Origin: Kurthia sibirica | GTDB lineage: Bacteria; Bacillota; Bacilli; Bacillales_A; Planococcaceae | NCBI RefSeq assembly: GCF_003143975.1 | Contig: NZ_QFVR01000012.1 | Span: 37,016 to 101,015, forward strand | DNA length: 64,000 bases | Direction of reading: 5' to 3' | Shown: piece after piece, positions 16,559-25,493 of the stretch | How positions within the stretch are numbered: the stretch's first letter is position 1 | Layout: the number at the start of each line of letters is the position of its first letter | Made by a program: the position numbers and the translations under genes | The notes under the pieces: model-generated | Seen by the model: the letters and a program-made list of their open reading frames with translations, nothing else | Told to the model about the DNA's origin: nothing | Database searches by the model: none

Positions 16559-17434
16559 ATGGCATCTATTCTAGTAATTGGTGGTACACGTTTTTTCGGC
16601 AAAAAATTGGTAAAAAGGCTAATCGACCATGGGGATACAGTTACTGTCATGACACGCACTTCATTACCACCTGAATTTCAGGGATACGTAAACCACCTAC
16701 AATGTGATCGTACAAATTTTGAAGACTTTAAAACAACAATCGGTGCAAAAACCTTTGATATTATTTATGATAATATCAATTATTCACCGCAGGAGGCCAC
16801 TCAAACAATCGAAGTCTTTGCACAATCAAATCCTCGTTATATTTTCACTTCTACATTGTCTGTTCACGATATGGATGGGCGTGCAAAAGTTGAAAATGAT
16901 TTTGACCCTACTACATACCCTTTGATTGCTGGTGATTCTTCACAATTCGACTATGGTGAAGGAAAGCGACAGGCAGAAGCGGCTTATTTTCAAAAAGCAG
17001 CTTTCCCGGTTGTAGCAGTGCGTTTTCCCATGGTGTTAGGGGAAGATGATTATACACAACGTCTACTATTTCATATCGAGCGCATTGAGCAACAAAAAAC
17101 GATTGCTTTCGTAAATCTCGATGCGGAAATGGGCTTTATCCATTCTGATGAGGCCGCTGATTTTTTATTTTGGGCTGGTCGTGAAACCTTCACTGGACCA
17201 ATCCATGCCGCTTCACACGGGCAGATTTCGATGCAGTCACTCATTTCTTTAATAGAACATAAAACAACTATGCAAGCGATGATTACCAATGCCGATGATG
17301 AAAAAAACCTGTCACCCTTCGCCATCCCTCAATCATGGTATATGAATACAGATTACGCAGCTTCACTGGGATTCTCTTTTTCTACATTAGATGATTGGTT
17401 ACCATCACTCATTGAAAAACTTAAAAATAACTAA
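16559..17434 (+). CDS. NAD-dependent epimerase/dehydratase family protein (extended SDR)
   Basis: A 291-residue Rossmann protein with the N-terminal dinucleotide motif GGTRFFGKKL (GxxxFxG) and typical SDR strands (IIYDNINYSP, YIFTSTLSVHD, VVAVRFPMVLGEDDY). The canonical YxxxK is represented by YGEGKRQAE (Tyr-x-x-x-Lys). Substrate unknown; related proteins are annotated as NAD-dependent epimerases or sugar-nucleotide/RNA-binding-type SDRs. AGGAGG before the ATG fixes the start. A strong terminator follows at once. Confidence 0.82.
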   Translation: MASILVIGGTRFFGKKLVKRLIDHGDTVTVMTRTSLPPEFQGYVNHLQCDRTNFEDFKTTIGAKTFDIIYDNINYSPQEATQTIEVFAQSNPRYIFTSTLSVHDMDGRAKVENDFDPTTYPLIAGDSSQFDYGEGKRQAEAAYFQKAAFPVVAVRFPMVLGEDDYTQRLLFHIERIEQQKTIAFVNLDAEMGFIHSDEAADFLFWAGRETFTGPIHAASHGQISMQSLISLIEHKTTMQAMITNADDEKNLSPFAIPQSWYMNTDYAASLGFSFSTLDDWLPSLIEKLKNN

Positions 17435-17470
17435 AAAAACGCTAAGGATAATTATCCTTAGCGTTTTTTG
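17434..17470. terminator. Terminator after the SDR gene
   Basis: A perfect hairpin with arms AAAAAACGCTAAGGATA (17434-17450) and 17453-17469, ending in T6. The remaining 200 bp to 17672 hold no gene; a 12-bp palindrome TAACGATCGTTA lies at 17632-17643. Confidence 0.9.
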
Positions 17471-17672
17471 GTTCAAAAAGTGTAAGCAATTTTTTGGAGA
17501 AAAGCGGCATACCTTTTCGTTTCCATCTTCTATTTTACTAAATATGCGGACAAAAAACTAGATGTAATACACCACTCTATCGCCTTGAATGTCCTTGATT
17601 TAAGACCTTTTTTGCTTTCACTGTTGCTATATAACGATCGTTACATGAAAAAATGCTCTATTTTTGGTAAAA

Positions 17673-18215
17673 TTATTTTCCCCATAGACGTTCATAACTA
17701 ATACGATCTGTCATTTGAGTCACGAGAAAGACATCTGGATTAGATAGTGCTTGCCAATCTTTATAGTGTAAGTTTGCGTTAATTGTCAAAAGGAAATTGA
17801 TGATCAGATTACCATGACTGACGATTACTATATGGTCATCTTCTCCTGCAAATATATCTTCCATCACGGCGATGATACGCGCTTGTGCTTCACGCGAAGA
17901 CTCACCACCTTCATAGGAAATATCTGGATTTTGAAAGGAGATTTTTAATTTTTCTTGCCAATCATCTATTGCCACTGTACTAAAAATACGTTCGGTTAGA
18001 CGTGGTTCTTTATCAATTGGTAAATTGCGTGCTTGTGCTAAGGGTTCGATTGTTTGGAGTGCACGGTCATAAGTGCTACTAATAATACGCTCAATTTTAA
18101 TATGTTCAAAAAAAGAAACCAGCTCTTCTGCTTGCTTCACCCCTTCTGAAGTTAGTTGGGCATTTGGCATTTGACCATCTGCTGAGCAGTGGCGGACAAT
18201 ATAAATATTCTTCAT
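17673..18215 (-). CDS. Histidine phosphatase family protein
   Basis: A 180-residue protein of the phosphoglycerate-mutase-like superfamily. The catalytic RHG-type motif appears as IVRHCSADGQ near residue 6 (His phospho-acceptor), with the second His in VIVSHGNLI near residue 133 and the usual TSEGVKQAEEL and SSTYDRALQT segments. It probably removes phosphate from a small metabolite. The start overlaps the stop of the upstream 61-residue membrane protein by 4 bp, so the two are co-translated. Confidence 0.85.
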   Translation of the reverse strand: MKNIYIVRHCSADGQMPNAQLTSEGVKQAEELVSFFEHIKIERIISSTYDRALQTIEPLAQARNLPIDKEPRLTERIFSTVAIDDWQEKLKISFQNPDISYEGGESSREAQARIIAVMEDIFAGEDDHIVIVSHGNLIINFLLTINANLHYKDWQALSNPDVFLVTQMTDRISYERLWGK

Positions 18216-18397
18216 TCAGTCCCTCCTGTTTTACGATCCTGCTTTCGATACGATTGTAGAGACAATAAACCAATCGACAGTGCCATCGCACAAAAAAAGC
18301 TTGGAAAATCAAAGGTTTTATATGTAATTAATTTGTTTAAAAAAATTACGATCATTAACAAAGTTAAAATACTTAGCATCAATATTAGTTTTCTCAT
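18212..18397 (-). CDS. Small two-segment membrane protein
   Basis: A 61-residue protein with two hydrophobic segments (about residues 4-22 and 30-49) and a basic tail. It has a good ribosome site (AAGGGGTGGG) and its stop overlaps the phosphatase start by 4 bp, so both belong to one transcript. No family recognised. Confidence 0.6.
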   Translation of the reverse strand: MRKLILMLSILTLLMIVIFLNKLITYKTFDFPSFFCAMALSIGLLSLQSYRKQDRKTGGTE

Positions 18398-18428
18398 GTT
18401 CCCACCCCTTATTCCCCATTATTATACA

Positions 18429-18459
18429 CAAAAAAGGTGAGAGTTTGCGAACTCTCACC
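18429..18459 (-). terminator. Terminator overlapping the end of the 36-residue ORF
   Basis: GGTGAGAGTT (18436-18445) pairs with AACTCTCACC (18450-18459) around a 4-base loop, followed by T residues on the minus strand. The stop codon of the upstream small ORF (18455-18457) lies in the stem. Confidence 0.8.
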
Positions 18460-18565
18460 ACGGAAATATAAGCCAAATTAAATACAACGGTATAATTATT
18501 GCCACAATATAAAAAATGAGGCTTTTGCCCATACATTTTAACTTGTTTAACATACTATTTATCAT
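18455..18565 (-). CDS. Candidate 36-residue membrane peptide
   Basis: A short frame MINSMLNKLKCMGKSLIFYI followed by VAIIIPLYLIWLIFPW: a basic start and one strong membrane segment of about 20 residues. GGAG lies nine bases before the ATG, and a clean terminator overlaps its stop. These support a real small gene, but there is no homology evidence. It lies between the exported repeat protein and the phosphatase operon, all on the minus strand. Confidence 0.45.
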   Translation of the reverse strand: MINSMLNKLKCMGKSLIFYIVAIIIPLYLIWLIFPW

Positions 18566-18619
18566 GCACTCGACTCCAAACTATAATAGCTTTAGTATAA
18601 CGAATGAACAATCACTTTA

Positions 18620-19735
18620 CTATTTAAGTATCTTACCCCGACCATTTTTATCACCCATATAATTTAAAATAACAACGCTATCACCATATTGATCGAAATC
18701 ATAAACGGCAGAACTAGCATTTTTCAAGAGTTTACCGTAATAATAGGCTTTTCCATTGAAAACACCATGTGCTTTCTTCCCATTAATCCATAACACGCCT
18801 TTTATATCTGTCTTTAATGTATCTTGTCCTGCAGCATTTGCATACCATAATTGGCTTCCTTTTTTATACCACGCTTTTTTTACGAGTTGTCCTTTTTTAT
18901 AGATCACACGATTATTGACACGACCATCTGCTAATACTCCATCAAAATAAATTTTGCCATCCGTATATTTTTTTGCGATCACACGCCCATTTTTATCTGC
19001 ATAAAAATGATAGTTGTTTTGCTGATCTACTACAGTTAACCAACCACTTTTCACTAATTTCCCCTCATTATATAAACGCAAATCATTGTCCTGAGGTAAT
19101 AAATTTGATGTTGCTGTACTTTTCACAAGTGAGGGCATCTTAAAACTGCCTCTCGCTTTAACGCCATAGATATCATAGGTCATAGCATCGGGTGCTTTGG
19201 CTGCATTGTATTTTTTGCCCGTTGTTTTATAAAGTAAATTCGTAAGACCCCAGACATTACTGTCTGTGGCAATATAATAATAGGCTTTATTAGAAGAATC
19301 ACCATAATAAGCATCCAAATATGCTTTATTAACTTTATTTTCATAATACTTTTTGGCCAAAGGTGAATTACCAATACGTTGCTTTAGTGAAAGTTGTAGC
19401 CATTGATCTGCTTTGGCAACTTTACCATTTTTATAATAACGAAATGCCATAGAAAAAATGGCGTTTGCTTGATCTTCCTTAGACAGCCCCTTAGTTAAAG
19501 CACTACCGTTTGATTTTAATGCCGGAAAACTGCCTTGTGCTTTTAGTCCAGTGGTATATAAATATCCTTTATAATTACCTGAAAATAGTTTGTTATTTTT
19601 ATACAATTGGCCATTTGTAACTTTATATACTGATGATTTTGCTGCATCAACAATAGCTGGTTGCCAAAAAAATGTAACGGCGATTATCACACTTAAAAAC
19701 AATGCAATATAAGACAACAATAATGTTTTTTTCAC
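18620..19735 (-). CDS. Exported protein with wall-binding-like aromatic repeats
   Basis: A 371-residue protein starting with GTG (site AAAGGTGGGG) and an N-terminal signal or anchor segment (LLLSYIALFLSVIIAVTFFW), with probable cleavage near VDAA-K. The rest has repeats of the type 'YKNNKLFSGNYKGYLY', 'RLYNEGKLVKSGWLTV', 'YKKGQLVKKAWYKKGSQLWY', which resemble the short aromatic 'GW..Y' repeats of cell-wall-binding proteins. Function unknown; surface location is inferred. Confidence 0.65.
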   Translation of the reverse strand: MKKTLLLSYIALFLSVIIAVTFFWQPAIVDAAKSSVYKVTNGQLYKNNKLFSGNYKGYLYTTGLKAQGSFPALKSNGSALTKGLSKEDQANAIFSMAFRYYKNGKVAKADQWLQLSLKQRIGNSPLAKKYYENKVNKAYLDAYYGDSSNKAYYYIATDSNVWGLTNLLYKTTGKKYNAAKAPDAMTYDIYGVKARGSFKMPSLVKSTATSNLLPQDNDLRLYNEGKLVKSGWLTVVDQQNNYHFYADKNGRVIAKKYTDGKIYFDGVLADGRVNNRVIYKKGQLVKKAWYKKGSQLWYANAAGQDTLKTDIKGVLWINGKKAHGVFNGKAYYYGKLLKNASSAVYDFDQYGDSVVILNYMGDKNGRGKILK

Positions 19736-19739
19736 GTTA

Positions 19740-20173
19740 CCCCACCTTTATACAATATTGCCATCATTTTACTATATAATTGATTATTACACAAAATTGA
19801 GGTGTACTATAATACTATTCGGATTTTATAATCAACATATAAATAAAATACAGTGCGCACCTCAAAAGTAACTTATTTATAATAAGAGACGTTTTTTGGT
19901 TCTGTTACAAAGCTATAAATAGGTATAGTCACTATTATGCTCAACAAAGAATTTTATACTGCTATTCTCAGTAGTTTTTTGAGTTCACCGCCTAGTGAAA
20001 AGTCGTAGACACTTCTTTTTTATTTGAAAGCTTATATAAATGCCTAGTTGCAAAATCCAATAATCTGATACGTTCAATACATTTCCAAATTTCAATGTCT
20101 TTTTTTCCAATTCTAGTTACTATAAAATGAATTATAATTCTAAAAAATGTATATAAATACATTTTTACATTCG
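19740..20173. other. AT-rich intergenic region without a visible gene
   Basis: About 430 bp between the start of the exported protein gene and the cold-shock gene terminator. Both strands have only very short frames without ribosome sites. It presumably contains the promoter of the exported protein gene. No repeat or RNA motif was recognised. Confidence 0.6.
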
Positions 20174-20208
20174 AAAAAGGGTAAGGTCATATAGACCTTA
20201 CCCTTTTT
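20174..20208 (-). terminator. Terminator of the cold-shock gene
   Basis: A 15-bp perfect stem (20174-20188 with 20194-20208, AAAAAGGGTAAGGTC) ending in T5 on either strand, about 46 bp past the csp stop. Confidence 0.9.
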
Positions 20209-20254
20209 ACCACAAATGTCGTAAAGACGACTCCTATTGTTTTAAACCTTATGA

Positions 20255-20455
20255 TTAAAGTTTAGTTACGTTAGTAGCTTGTGGTCCGCGGTTACCTTCT
20301 TCAACTTCAAATTCAACTTTTTGACCTTCGTCTAAAGTTTTGAATCCTTCGCCTTGGATAGCTGAGAAATGTACGAATACGTCGTTTCCGCCTTCAACTT
20401 CGATGAAGCCAAAACCTTTTTCTGCGTTAAACCATTTTACTGTACCTTGTGTCAT
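20255..20455 (-). CDS. Cold-shock protein (CspA/CspB family)
   Basis: A 66-residue cold-shock-domain protein with both RNA-binding motifs: RNP1 as KGFGFIEV and RNP2 as VFVHF, and the typical [20 protein letters not shown] end. It is a cytosolic single-stranded nucleic-acid chaperone. The true start [10 protein letters not shown] at 20455 follows a perfect AGGAGGT; 30 codons of in-frame upstream sequence are untranslated leader, as expected for csp genes with long structured 5' regions. Closest in sense to Bacillus CspB/CspD; I do not choose between the paralogues. Confidence 0.95.
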   Translation of the reverse strand: MTQGTVKWFNAEKGFGFIEVEGGNDVFVHFSAIQGEGFKTLDEGQKVEFEVEEGNRGPQATNVTKL

Positions 20456-20823
20456 TTTAAATGACCTCCTATTAATGAATTCAATAATAGTATTGTTCAA
20501 CCGGAATAAAAAAAACACCTGATCACTGAGACCGTATTTATACAAGTCTCTTGAACAGATGAATGTATTGTATACGCTGAGCCAATTTCATTATTAACAT
20601 TAGTATATACTATTCCCAATAATTTGTCTAAAAATCTGCATGAGAAAGTGAGGTATTTCAACGTCAATCGTATTTATGTCAAAAATTTTCAATTATATTT
20701 TATGACAAAAAACACCTTGAAACCTTGCTATAGAAACAATCCACTAATTACTTTATCTAGTTAATTATACCATATTAAATGGTTATATTCCCCTTTAAGT
20801 GATCATCAAAAAAATCCTTTTAA

Positions 20824-20870
20824 AGTGAGTACTCACTATCTTTTTTAATGAAAATACGCTATACTCACTT
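20824..20870 (+). promoter_or_regulatory. Candidate operator and promoter of the 3-hydroxyacyl-CoA dehydrogenase gene
   Basis: A 14-bp perfect palindrome AGTGAGTACTCACT (20824-20837) is followed by a half-site ATACTCACTT (20861-20870). TATACT (20860-20865) is a possible -10 overlapping the half-site. This arrangement suits a TetR-like repressor controlling the gene at 20957. The rest of 20470-20823 is the csp leader/promoter region and AT-rich sequence. Confidence 0.5.
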
Positions 20871-20956
20871 CAGATTACTTTTATTACCTGATTATTTTTC
20901 ACCTATTATGGGAATGGAATATAGTAATTAACTATAATTTGAAGGAGTGTTTTTTA

Positions 20957-21847
20957 ATGAATTTTAAAAATGTAACTGTCGCTGGTAGCGGTGTACTCGG
21001 TAGTCAAATTGCTTTTCAAACTGCTTTTAAAGGTTTTAATGTAAGTATTTATGATATTAATGATCAAGCAATTGATGCTGCAAAAGATCGTGTGGCACAG
21101 CTTGCTGAAACATATAAAGTCGCTGTATCCGCAACTGACTCAGATATTCAAGCAACTTTAGAGAGATTAAGCTTTTTCACTGATCTTCGTTTAGCTGTTG
21201 CAGATGCAGATTTAGTGATAGAAGCAGTTCCAGAAAAAATGGAAATTAAAGCGAGCTTTTATGAAGGATTAGCTAAAGTTGCACCTGAAAAAACAATTTT
21301 CGCTACAAACTCTTCTACGATGGTCCCTAGTCAATTCCGTCAATATACAGGACGCCCAGAGAAATTTCTTGCCCTTCATTTTGCCAATGAGATTTGGAAA
21401 AATAATACGGCTGAAATAATGGGTCATGATGGTACAAATCCAGCGGTAGAAGAAGATGTTATCGCGTTTGCTAAAGCAATTGGCATGGTAGCCTTGCATA
21501 TTAAAAAAGAACAACCGGGTTATATTTTAAACACATTATTAGTCCCATTATTAAATGCCGGCCAATATTTATATGCCAATGATATTGCCGACCCTGAAAC
21601 AATCGATAAAACATGGATGATTGCCACAGGAGCTCCTCAAGGACCATTTGGCATTCTAGATGTCGTTGGTCTGCAAACAGCATATAATATTGTATCTAAT
21701 GCTGCTGCAAAAGATCCCGGTGCTGCAAAAATTGCTAAAAAATTAAAAGAAGATTTTATTGATAAAGGTAAAATGGGTGTTGCTACAGGTGAAGGTTTCT
21801 ACAAATATCCAAACCCTGCATTTTTAGATCCTAACTTTTTAAAATAA
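20957..21847 (+). CDS. 3-hydroxyacyl-CoA dehydrogenase
   Basis: A 296-residue two-domain protein. The N-terminal NAD-binding motif is VAGSGVLGSQIAFQTAFKG (GxGxxGxxxA) and the following acid is in IYDIND. The substrate region includes EAVPEKMEIK, ATNSSTMVPS and the catalytic His in FLALHFAN. The C-terminal helical domain ends with GKMGVATGEGFYKYPNP, typical of 3-hydroxybutyryl/3-hydroxyacyl-CoA dehydrogenases. It oxidises L-3-hydroxyacyl-CoA in fatty-acid or butanoate metabolism. The start at 20957 follows GAAGGAG. It is monocistronic, with a palindromic operator candidate upstream and a terminator downstream. Confidence 0.9.
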   Translation: MNFKNVTVAGSGVLGSQIAFQTAFKGFNVSIYDINDQAIDAAKDRVAQLAETYKVAVSATDSDIQATLERLSFFTDLRLAVADADLVIEAVPEKMEIKASFYEGLAKVAPEKTIFATNSSTMVPSQFRQYTGRPEKFLALHFANEIWKNNTAEIMGHDGTNPAVEEDVIAFAKAIGMVALHIKKEQPGYILNTLLVPLLNAGQYLYANDIADPETIDKTWMIATGAPQGPFGILDVVGLQTAYNIVSNAAAKDPGAAKIAKKLKEDFIDKGKMGVATGEGFYKYPNPAFLDPNFLK

Positions 21848-21855
21848 TATTTTCT

Positions 21856-21887
21856 AAGCAAAGCTGTAATGAGCTTTGCTTTTTTTA
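21856..21887 (+). terminator. Terminator after the dehydrogenase
   Basis: AAGCAAAGCT (21856-21865) pairs with AGCTTTGCTT (21872-21881), then a T-run. Confidence 0.9.
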
Positions 21888-21983
21888 TTCGCTTTTTTAG
21901 TATTTGTTAGTTCATAATTAATTCATAAGTAGTCTATATACTCATTTCATGTACTGAAGATTGCTTTGAAAGGAAGAATTAAT

Positions 21984-23723
21984 TTGAAAAAAGAAAAAGG
22001 TTGGAAGCGATTCCTACGACTCTTAAAAGAAACAAAGCCACCGAAACTATTAATTGGTATTGCCTTGCTCCTCACTTTAGGTTCAACCGCCGTAGCATTA
22101 ATGGTTCCGTTATTTACAAAAAATCTAATCAATGATTTTACTGTCAACTCGATTACCGCCTCAACGATCAGCATTTTAGTAGGCGCTATTTTACTCCAAG
22201 CACTTGCTTCTGGTTTTTCCATCTATTTACTCAATCGTATCGGCCAAACAATTGTAGCCGGTATCCGACAAAAATTATGGAAAAAACTATTAGTATTACC
22301 GATTGATTATTTTGACGAACATCCGTCAGGTGAAACAGTTAGCCGTATGACCAATGATACGACTATTGTAAAAACACTAATTTCTGACCATACAGCCAAT
22401 TTTATCGCTGGTATTATTTCAATCATTGGTGCAGTAATCGTGTTATTCATGCTAGATTGGCGCATGACGGCTGCGATGTTTGTCGCATTTCCATTGGCGG
22501 CACTTGTACTCGTACCACTTGGTAGAAGAATGTTCTCGATTTCAAAAGAAACACAAACTGAAACTGGTAAATTCACCGCATTATTAACGCAGGTTTTATC
22601 AGAAATTCGTTTAGTAAAATCATCGAATTCTGAAAAAATAGAAGAAGAAAATGGTCGCAAAGGCATTCATAACCTTTTTATCTTTGGTTTGCGTGAAGCG
22701 AAAATCAATTCATTAGTAGGACCTATAATGAATCTTGTTATGATGGTTTTATTGGTTGTCCTACTTGGTTATGGTGGGATGCGTGTTTCTTCTGGAGCAT
22801 TATCTGCTGGTTCTTTAGTTGCATTCATCATGTATTTATTTCAAATTATTATGCCGATTGCTCAAATTGCTGATTTCTTCACTCAATTTCAAAAAGCGTC
22901 AGGTGCAACAGAACGCATTATTGAAATCATGGATGCCGATTCAGAATTAGATGGTACACAAGAAGTACACAATATGGAACAAGTAATTACAGTAAAAAAT
23001 GTACATTACGCTTATAAAGAAGATACACCCATATTGAAAAATATTAACTTTGAAATTGAACCTGGTAAAGTAACAGCTATTGTCGGGCCAAGTGGAAGTG
23101 GTAAAACAACGTTATTTTCATTATTTGAACGCTTCTATACGCCACAATCTGGCGATATTTTATTGGGTAATCAATCGATTCAAGACTTCTCATTATTATC
23201 TTGGCGTAGCAAAATTGGCTATGTATCACAGGAAAGTCCCATTATAGCAGGTACGATTCGTGACAATATTGTTTATGGTTTAGAATATGAAGTAACGGAT
23301 CAGGAAATTGATACGGTTATTAAAATGGCTTACGCTGATCAGTTTATTACTAATCTTGAAAATGGTATCTATACGGAAGTAGGCGAACGGGGTATGAAGC
23401 TTTCGGGTGGTCAACGCCAACGTCTAGCGATTGCTCGAGCATTTTTACGTAATCCGAAAATTCTCATGCTTGATGAAGCGACATCAAGTTTAGATAGTAA
23501 ATCTGAAAAAGTTGTCCAATTAGCGCTCGAACAATTAATGTCTGGTCGTACAACAATTGTCATCGCTCATCGACTTTCGACTATTATTAATTCAGATAAA
23601 ATCATTTTCCTAGAACACGGTGAAATAACTGGTTCTGGTGTACATGAAGAACTATACCATACCCATGCACTCTACAAAGAATTCACCGATCAACAACTGC
23701 ATAGTCGCATAGAGATGTCTTAA
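21984..23723 (+). CDS. Multidrug-type ABC exporter (BmrA/LmrA-like)
   Basis: A 579-residue homodimer-type exporter: six membrane segments (residues about 20-310) fused to a complete ATPase with Walker A GPSGSGKTT, Q-loop YVSQES, signature LSGGQRQR, Walker B ILMLDEATSSLD and switch IAHR. The membrane half resembles BmrA/LmrA proteins that expel drugs or lipids. I chose the TTG at 21984 (MKKEKGWKRFLRLLKE) because AAAGGA lies eight bases before it; a TTG six codons upstream would overlap that site. A two-component system follows 15 bp downstream in the same operon, so the exporter is probably under its own sensor's control. Confidence 0.88.
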   Translation: MKKEKGWKRFLRLLKETKPPKLLIGIALLLTLGSTAVALMVPLFTKNLINDFTVNSITASTISILVGAILLQALASGFSIYLLNRIGQTIVAGIRQKLWKKLLVLPIDYFDEHPSGETVSRMTNDTTIVKTLISDHTANFIAGIISIIGAVIVLFMLDWRMTAAMFVAFPLAALVLVPLGRRMFSISKETQTETGKFTALLTQVLSEIRLVKSSNSEKIEEENGRKGIHNLFIFGLREAKINSLVGPIMNLVMMVLLVVLLGYGGMRVSSGALSAGSLVAFIMYLFQIIMPIAQIADFFTQFQKASGATERIIEIMDADSELDGTQEVHNMEQVITVKNVHYAYKEDTPILKNINFEIEPGKVTAIVGPSGSGKTTLFSLFERFYTPQSGDILLGNQSIQDFSLLSWRSKIGYVSQESPIIAGTIRDNIVYGLEYEVTDQEIDTVIKMAYADQFITNLENGIYTEVGERGMKLSGGQRQRLAIARAFLRNPKILMLDEATSSLDSKSEKVVQLALEQLMSGRTTIVIAHRLSTIINSDKIIFLEHGEITGSGVHEELYHTHALYKEFTDQQLHSRIEMS

Positions 23724-23738
23724 AAGGGAGTGGAATCT

Positions 23739-24422
23739 ATGACAACATTATTGATTGTTGATGATGATGATAATATTAGAGAACTTTTACAGCTTTTTTT
23801 ATCGGCAGAGGGGTATCAAATTATACAGGCAGAAAATGGTGTAGTCGCCCTTGAAAAACTGGATATACAAAAAATTGACGCTGCTATCATAGATGTCATG
23901 ATGCCAGAAATGGATGGTTGGGAACTTGTTGAAGCCATTCGAAGCTATAGTGATATTCCTTTACTCATGCTGACTGCTAAAGGTGAAACTGCGCAAAAAG
24001 TACGTGGTTTCTCGCTTGGTATAGATGATTATTTAACAAAACCTTTCGAACCTATCGAAGTTGTTATGCGGATCAAAGCATTATTGAAACGCTATAAAAT
24101 TGCTAGTTCTCAGCAAGTAACTGTTGGCTATTTAACGCTTGATCATCATTCCAATAGCATTCAACTTGGCAATAATACGATTCAAATTCCTCAAAAGGAA
24201 TTTGAATTACTGTTCAAGTTTGCTAGTTATCCAAATAAAACATTTTCACGTGCCCAACTAATAGAAGATATTTGGGGATACGACTATGAAGGTGATGAAC
24301 GAACGATTGATGTGCATATTAAACGTTTACGTGAACGTTTTTCAGAAGCACAAGTCGGTTTTAAAATCGCGACCATTTGGCGTCTAGGTTATCGATTGGA
24401 GTTTACACCTAATGAAAAATAA
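23739..24422 (+). CDS. Response regulator, OmpR/PhoB family
   Basis: A 227-residue protein: receiver domain with the acidic pair DD at 8-9, phospho-acceptor Asp52 (IDVMMPEMDG), Thr79 and Lys101 (LTKPFE), then a winged-helix DNA-binding domain (QKEFELLFKF, ERTIDVHIKRLRERF, GYRLEF). It is phosphorylated by the kinase encoded next and binds direct repeats in promoters. The ATG at 23739 is favoured by GGGAG eight bases before; a GTG three codons upstream overlaps that site. It overlaps the kinase gene by 11 bp. Confidence 0.93.
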   Translation: MTTLLIVDDDDNIRELLQLFLSAEGYQIIQAENGVVALEKLDIQKIDAAIIDVMMPEMDGWELVEAIRSYSDIPLLMLTAKGETAQKVRGFSLGIDDYLTKPFEPIEVVMRIKALLKRYKIASSQQVTVGYLTLDHHSNSIQLGNNTIQIPQKEFELLFKFASYPNKTFSRAQLIEDIWGYDYEGDERTIDVHIKRLRERFSEAQVGFKIATIWRLGYRLEFTPNEK

Positions 24423-25467
24423 GCTTAAAATGCTTTTTGGTTTTCTACAAATGCTTTTTTTCTTTGTCGCCTCTATGTCACTGTCCTATTGGCTTATTTC
24501 TTTATTACATGTAAAGGCCGCACCATTCATTATATTTTTACTAACTCTTTTTTTAGGCTTAAGCATTATGTTCACGACCGCTATGATTATTCATTTCTTC
24601 TCAAAGAAAAAACAATTACATGTCTATTTAGAAATAATCGCTGCACTCAGGAAAATTTCGAATGGAGATTTTTCCGTCAAACTAGCGACCCCAGATACTA
24701 CACGTTCTGAATTTAGGTCCATTATTGAACAATTTAACGATATGACATCTAATTTACAACAGATGGAGACCATGCGACAGGAATTCATCTCCAATGTTTC
24801 CCATGAAATCCAAACACCTTTAACATCCATTAAAGGTTTTGCACAGGTTTTAAGAGCTGCTGATTTATCAGAAGAAAGCCGACTACATTATTTAAATATA
24901 ATTGAAGTAGAAAGCCATCGTCTATCAAAATTAAGTGATAATTTATTAAAATTAACGTCTTTAGAATCTGAGCAACATCCTTTTGAAAAAACAACCTACC
25001 GCTTGGATCAGCAATTACAAGATTGTTTACTTGCAACGGAACCCGCATGGTCTAACAAAGAAATTGAACTTGATTTACAGCTTGAAAAAATGACTATTTA
25101 TGCAGATAAGGATCTTATGAGTCAAGTTTTCATTAATATTATCCACAATGCGACGAAATTCACGCCAAATAACGGAAAAATAGTTATCCACAACTTTAGA
25201 AATGCAAACGAAGAAATAGTTATCCACATTACCGATAATGGCTCTGGTATTTCCTCAAGCGAACTTCCTTATGTTTTTGAACGTTTTTATAAAGCCGATG
25301 CGTCAAGAAATCATACATTAGGTGGTAACGGTCTTGGTTTATCCATCGCTAAAAAAATTATTGAGTTACATGATGGCGTCATTCATGTAACCTCTACACC
25401 ACATGTAGCAACCACTTTTGAAGTGCGTTTCCACATTAAAAAAGGAGCTCAGATCGCAGGGGATTAA
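24412..25467 (+). CDS. Sensor histidine kinase (HAMP, HisKA, HATPase_c)
   Basis: A 351-residue kinase. Two membrane segments (about 8-30 and 38-62) with a very short extracytoplasmic loop, then HAMP (about 64-118), HisKA with His131 in FISNVSHEIQTPLTSIKGFA, and HATPase_c with N box IIHNATKFTP, G1 DNGSG, F box YVFERFYK and G2 GGNGLGLSIAKK. The short loop is typical of intramembrane-sensing kinases that respond to cell-envelope agents, often together with an ABC exporter, as here. Last gene of the exporter-regulator-kinase operon. Confidence 0.93.
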   Translation: MKNKLKMLFGFLQMLFFFVASMSLSYWLISLLHVKAAPFIIFLLTLFLGLSIMFTTAMIIHFFSKKKQLHVYLEIIAALRKISNGDFSVKLATPDTTRSEFRSIIEQFNDMTSNLQQMETMRQEFISNVSHEIQTPLTSIKGFAQVLRAADLSEESRLHYLNIIEVESHRLSKLSDNLLKLTSLESEQHPFEKTTYRLDQQLQDCLLATEPAWSNKEIELDLQLEKMTIYADKDLMSQVFINIIHNATKFTPNNGKIVIHNFRNANEEIVIHITDNGSGISSSELPYVFERFYKADASRNHTLGGNGLGLSIAKKIIELHDGVIHVTSTPHVATTFEVRFHIKKGAQIAGD

Positions 25468-25493
25468 ACATCCGCTCGATCTGAGCTCTTTTT
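25445..25493. terminator. Terminator of the exporter/two-component operon
   Basis: GAGCTCAGATCG (25445-25456) pairs with 25477-25488, followed by T5. The kinase stop codon lies in the loop. It may also serve the convergent YnfA-type gene. Confidence 0.85.

Noticed and set aside
17632..17643. Palindrome TAACGATCGTTA as an operator.
   Set aside because: It lies between convergent gene ends with no promoter nearby, so no regulatory role can be argued.
19937..20008. A 23-codon frame in the intergenic region before csp.
   Set aside because: No ribosome site, no hydrophobic or conserved feature, and it is no longer than expected by chance.
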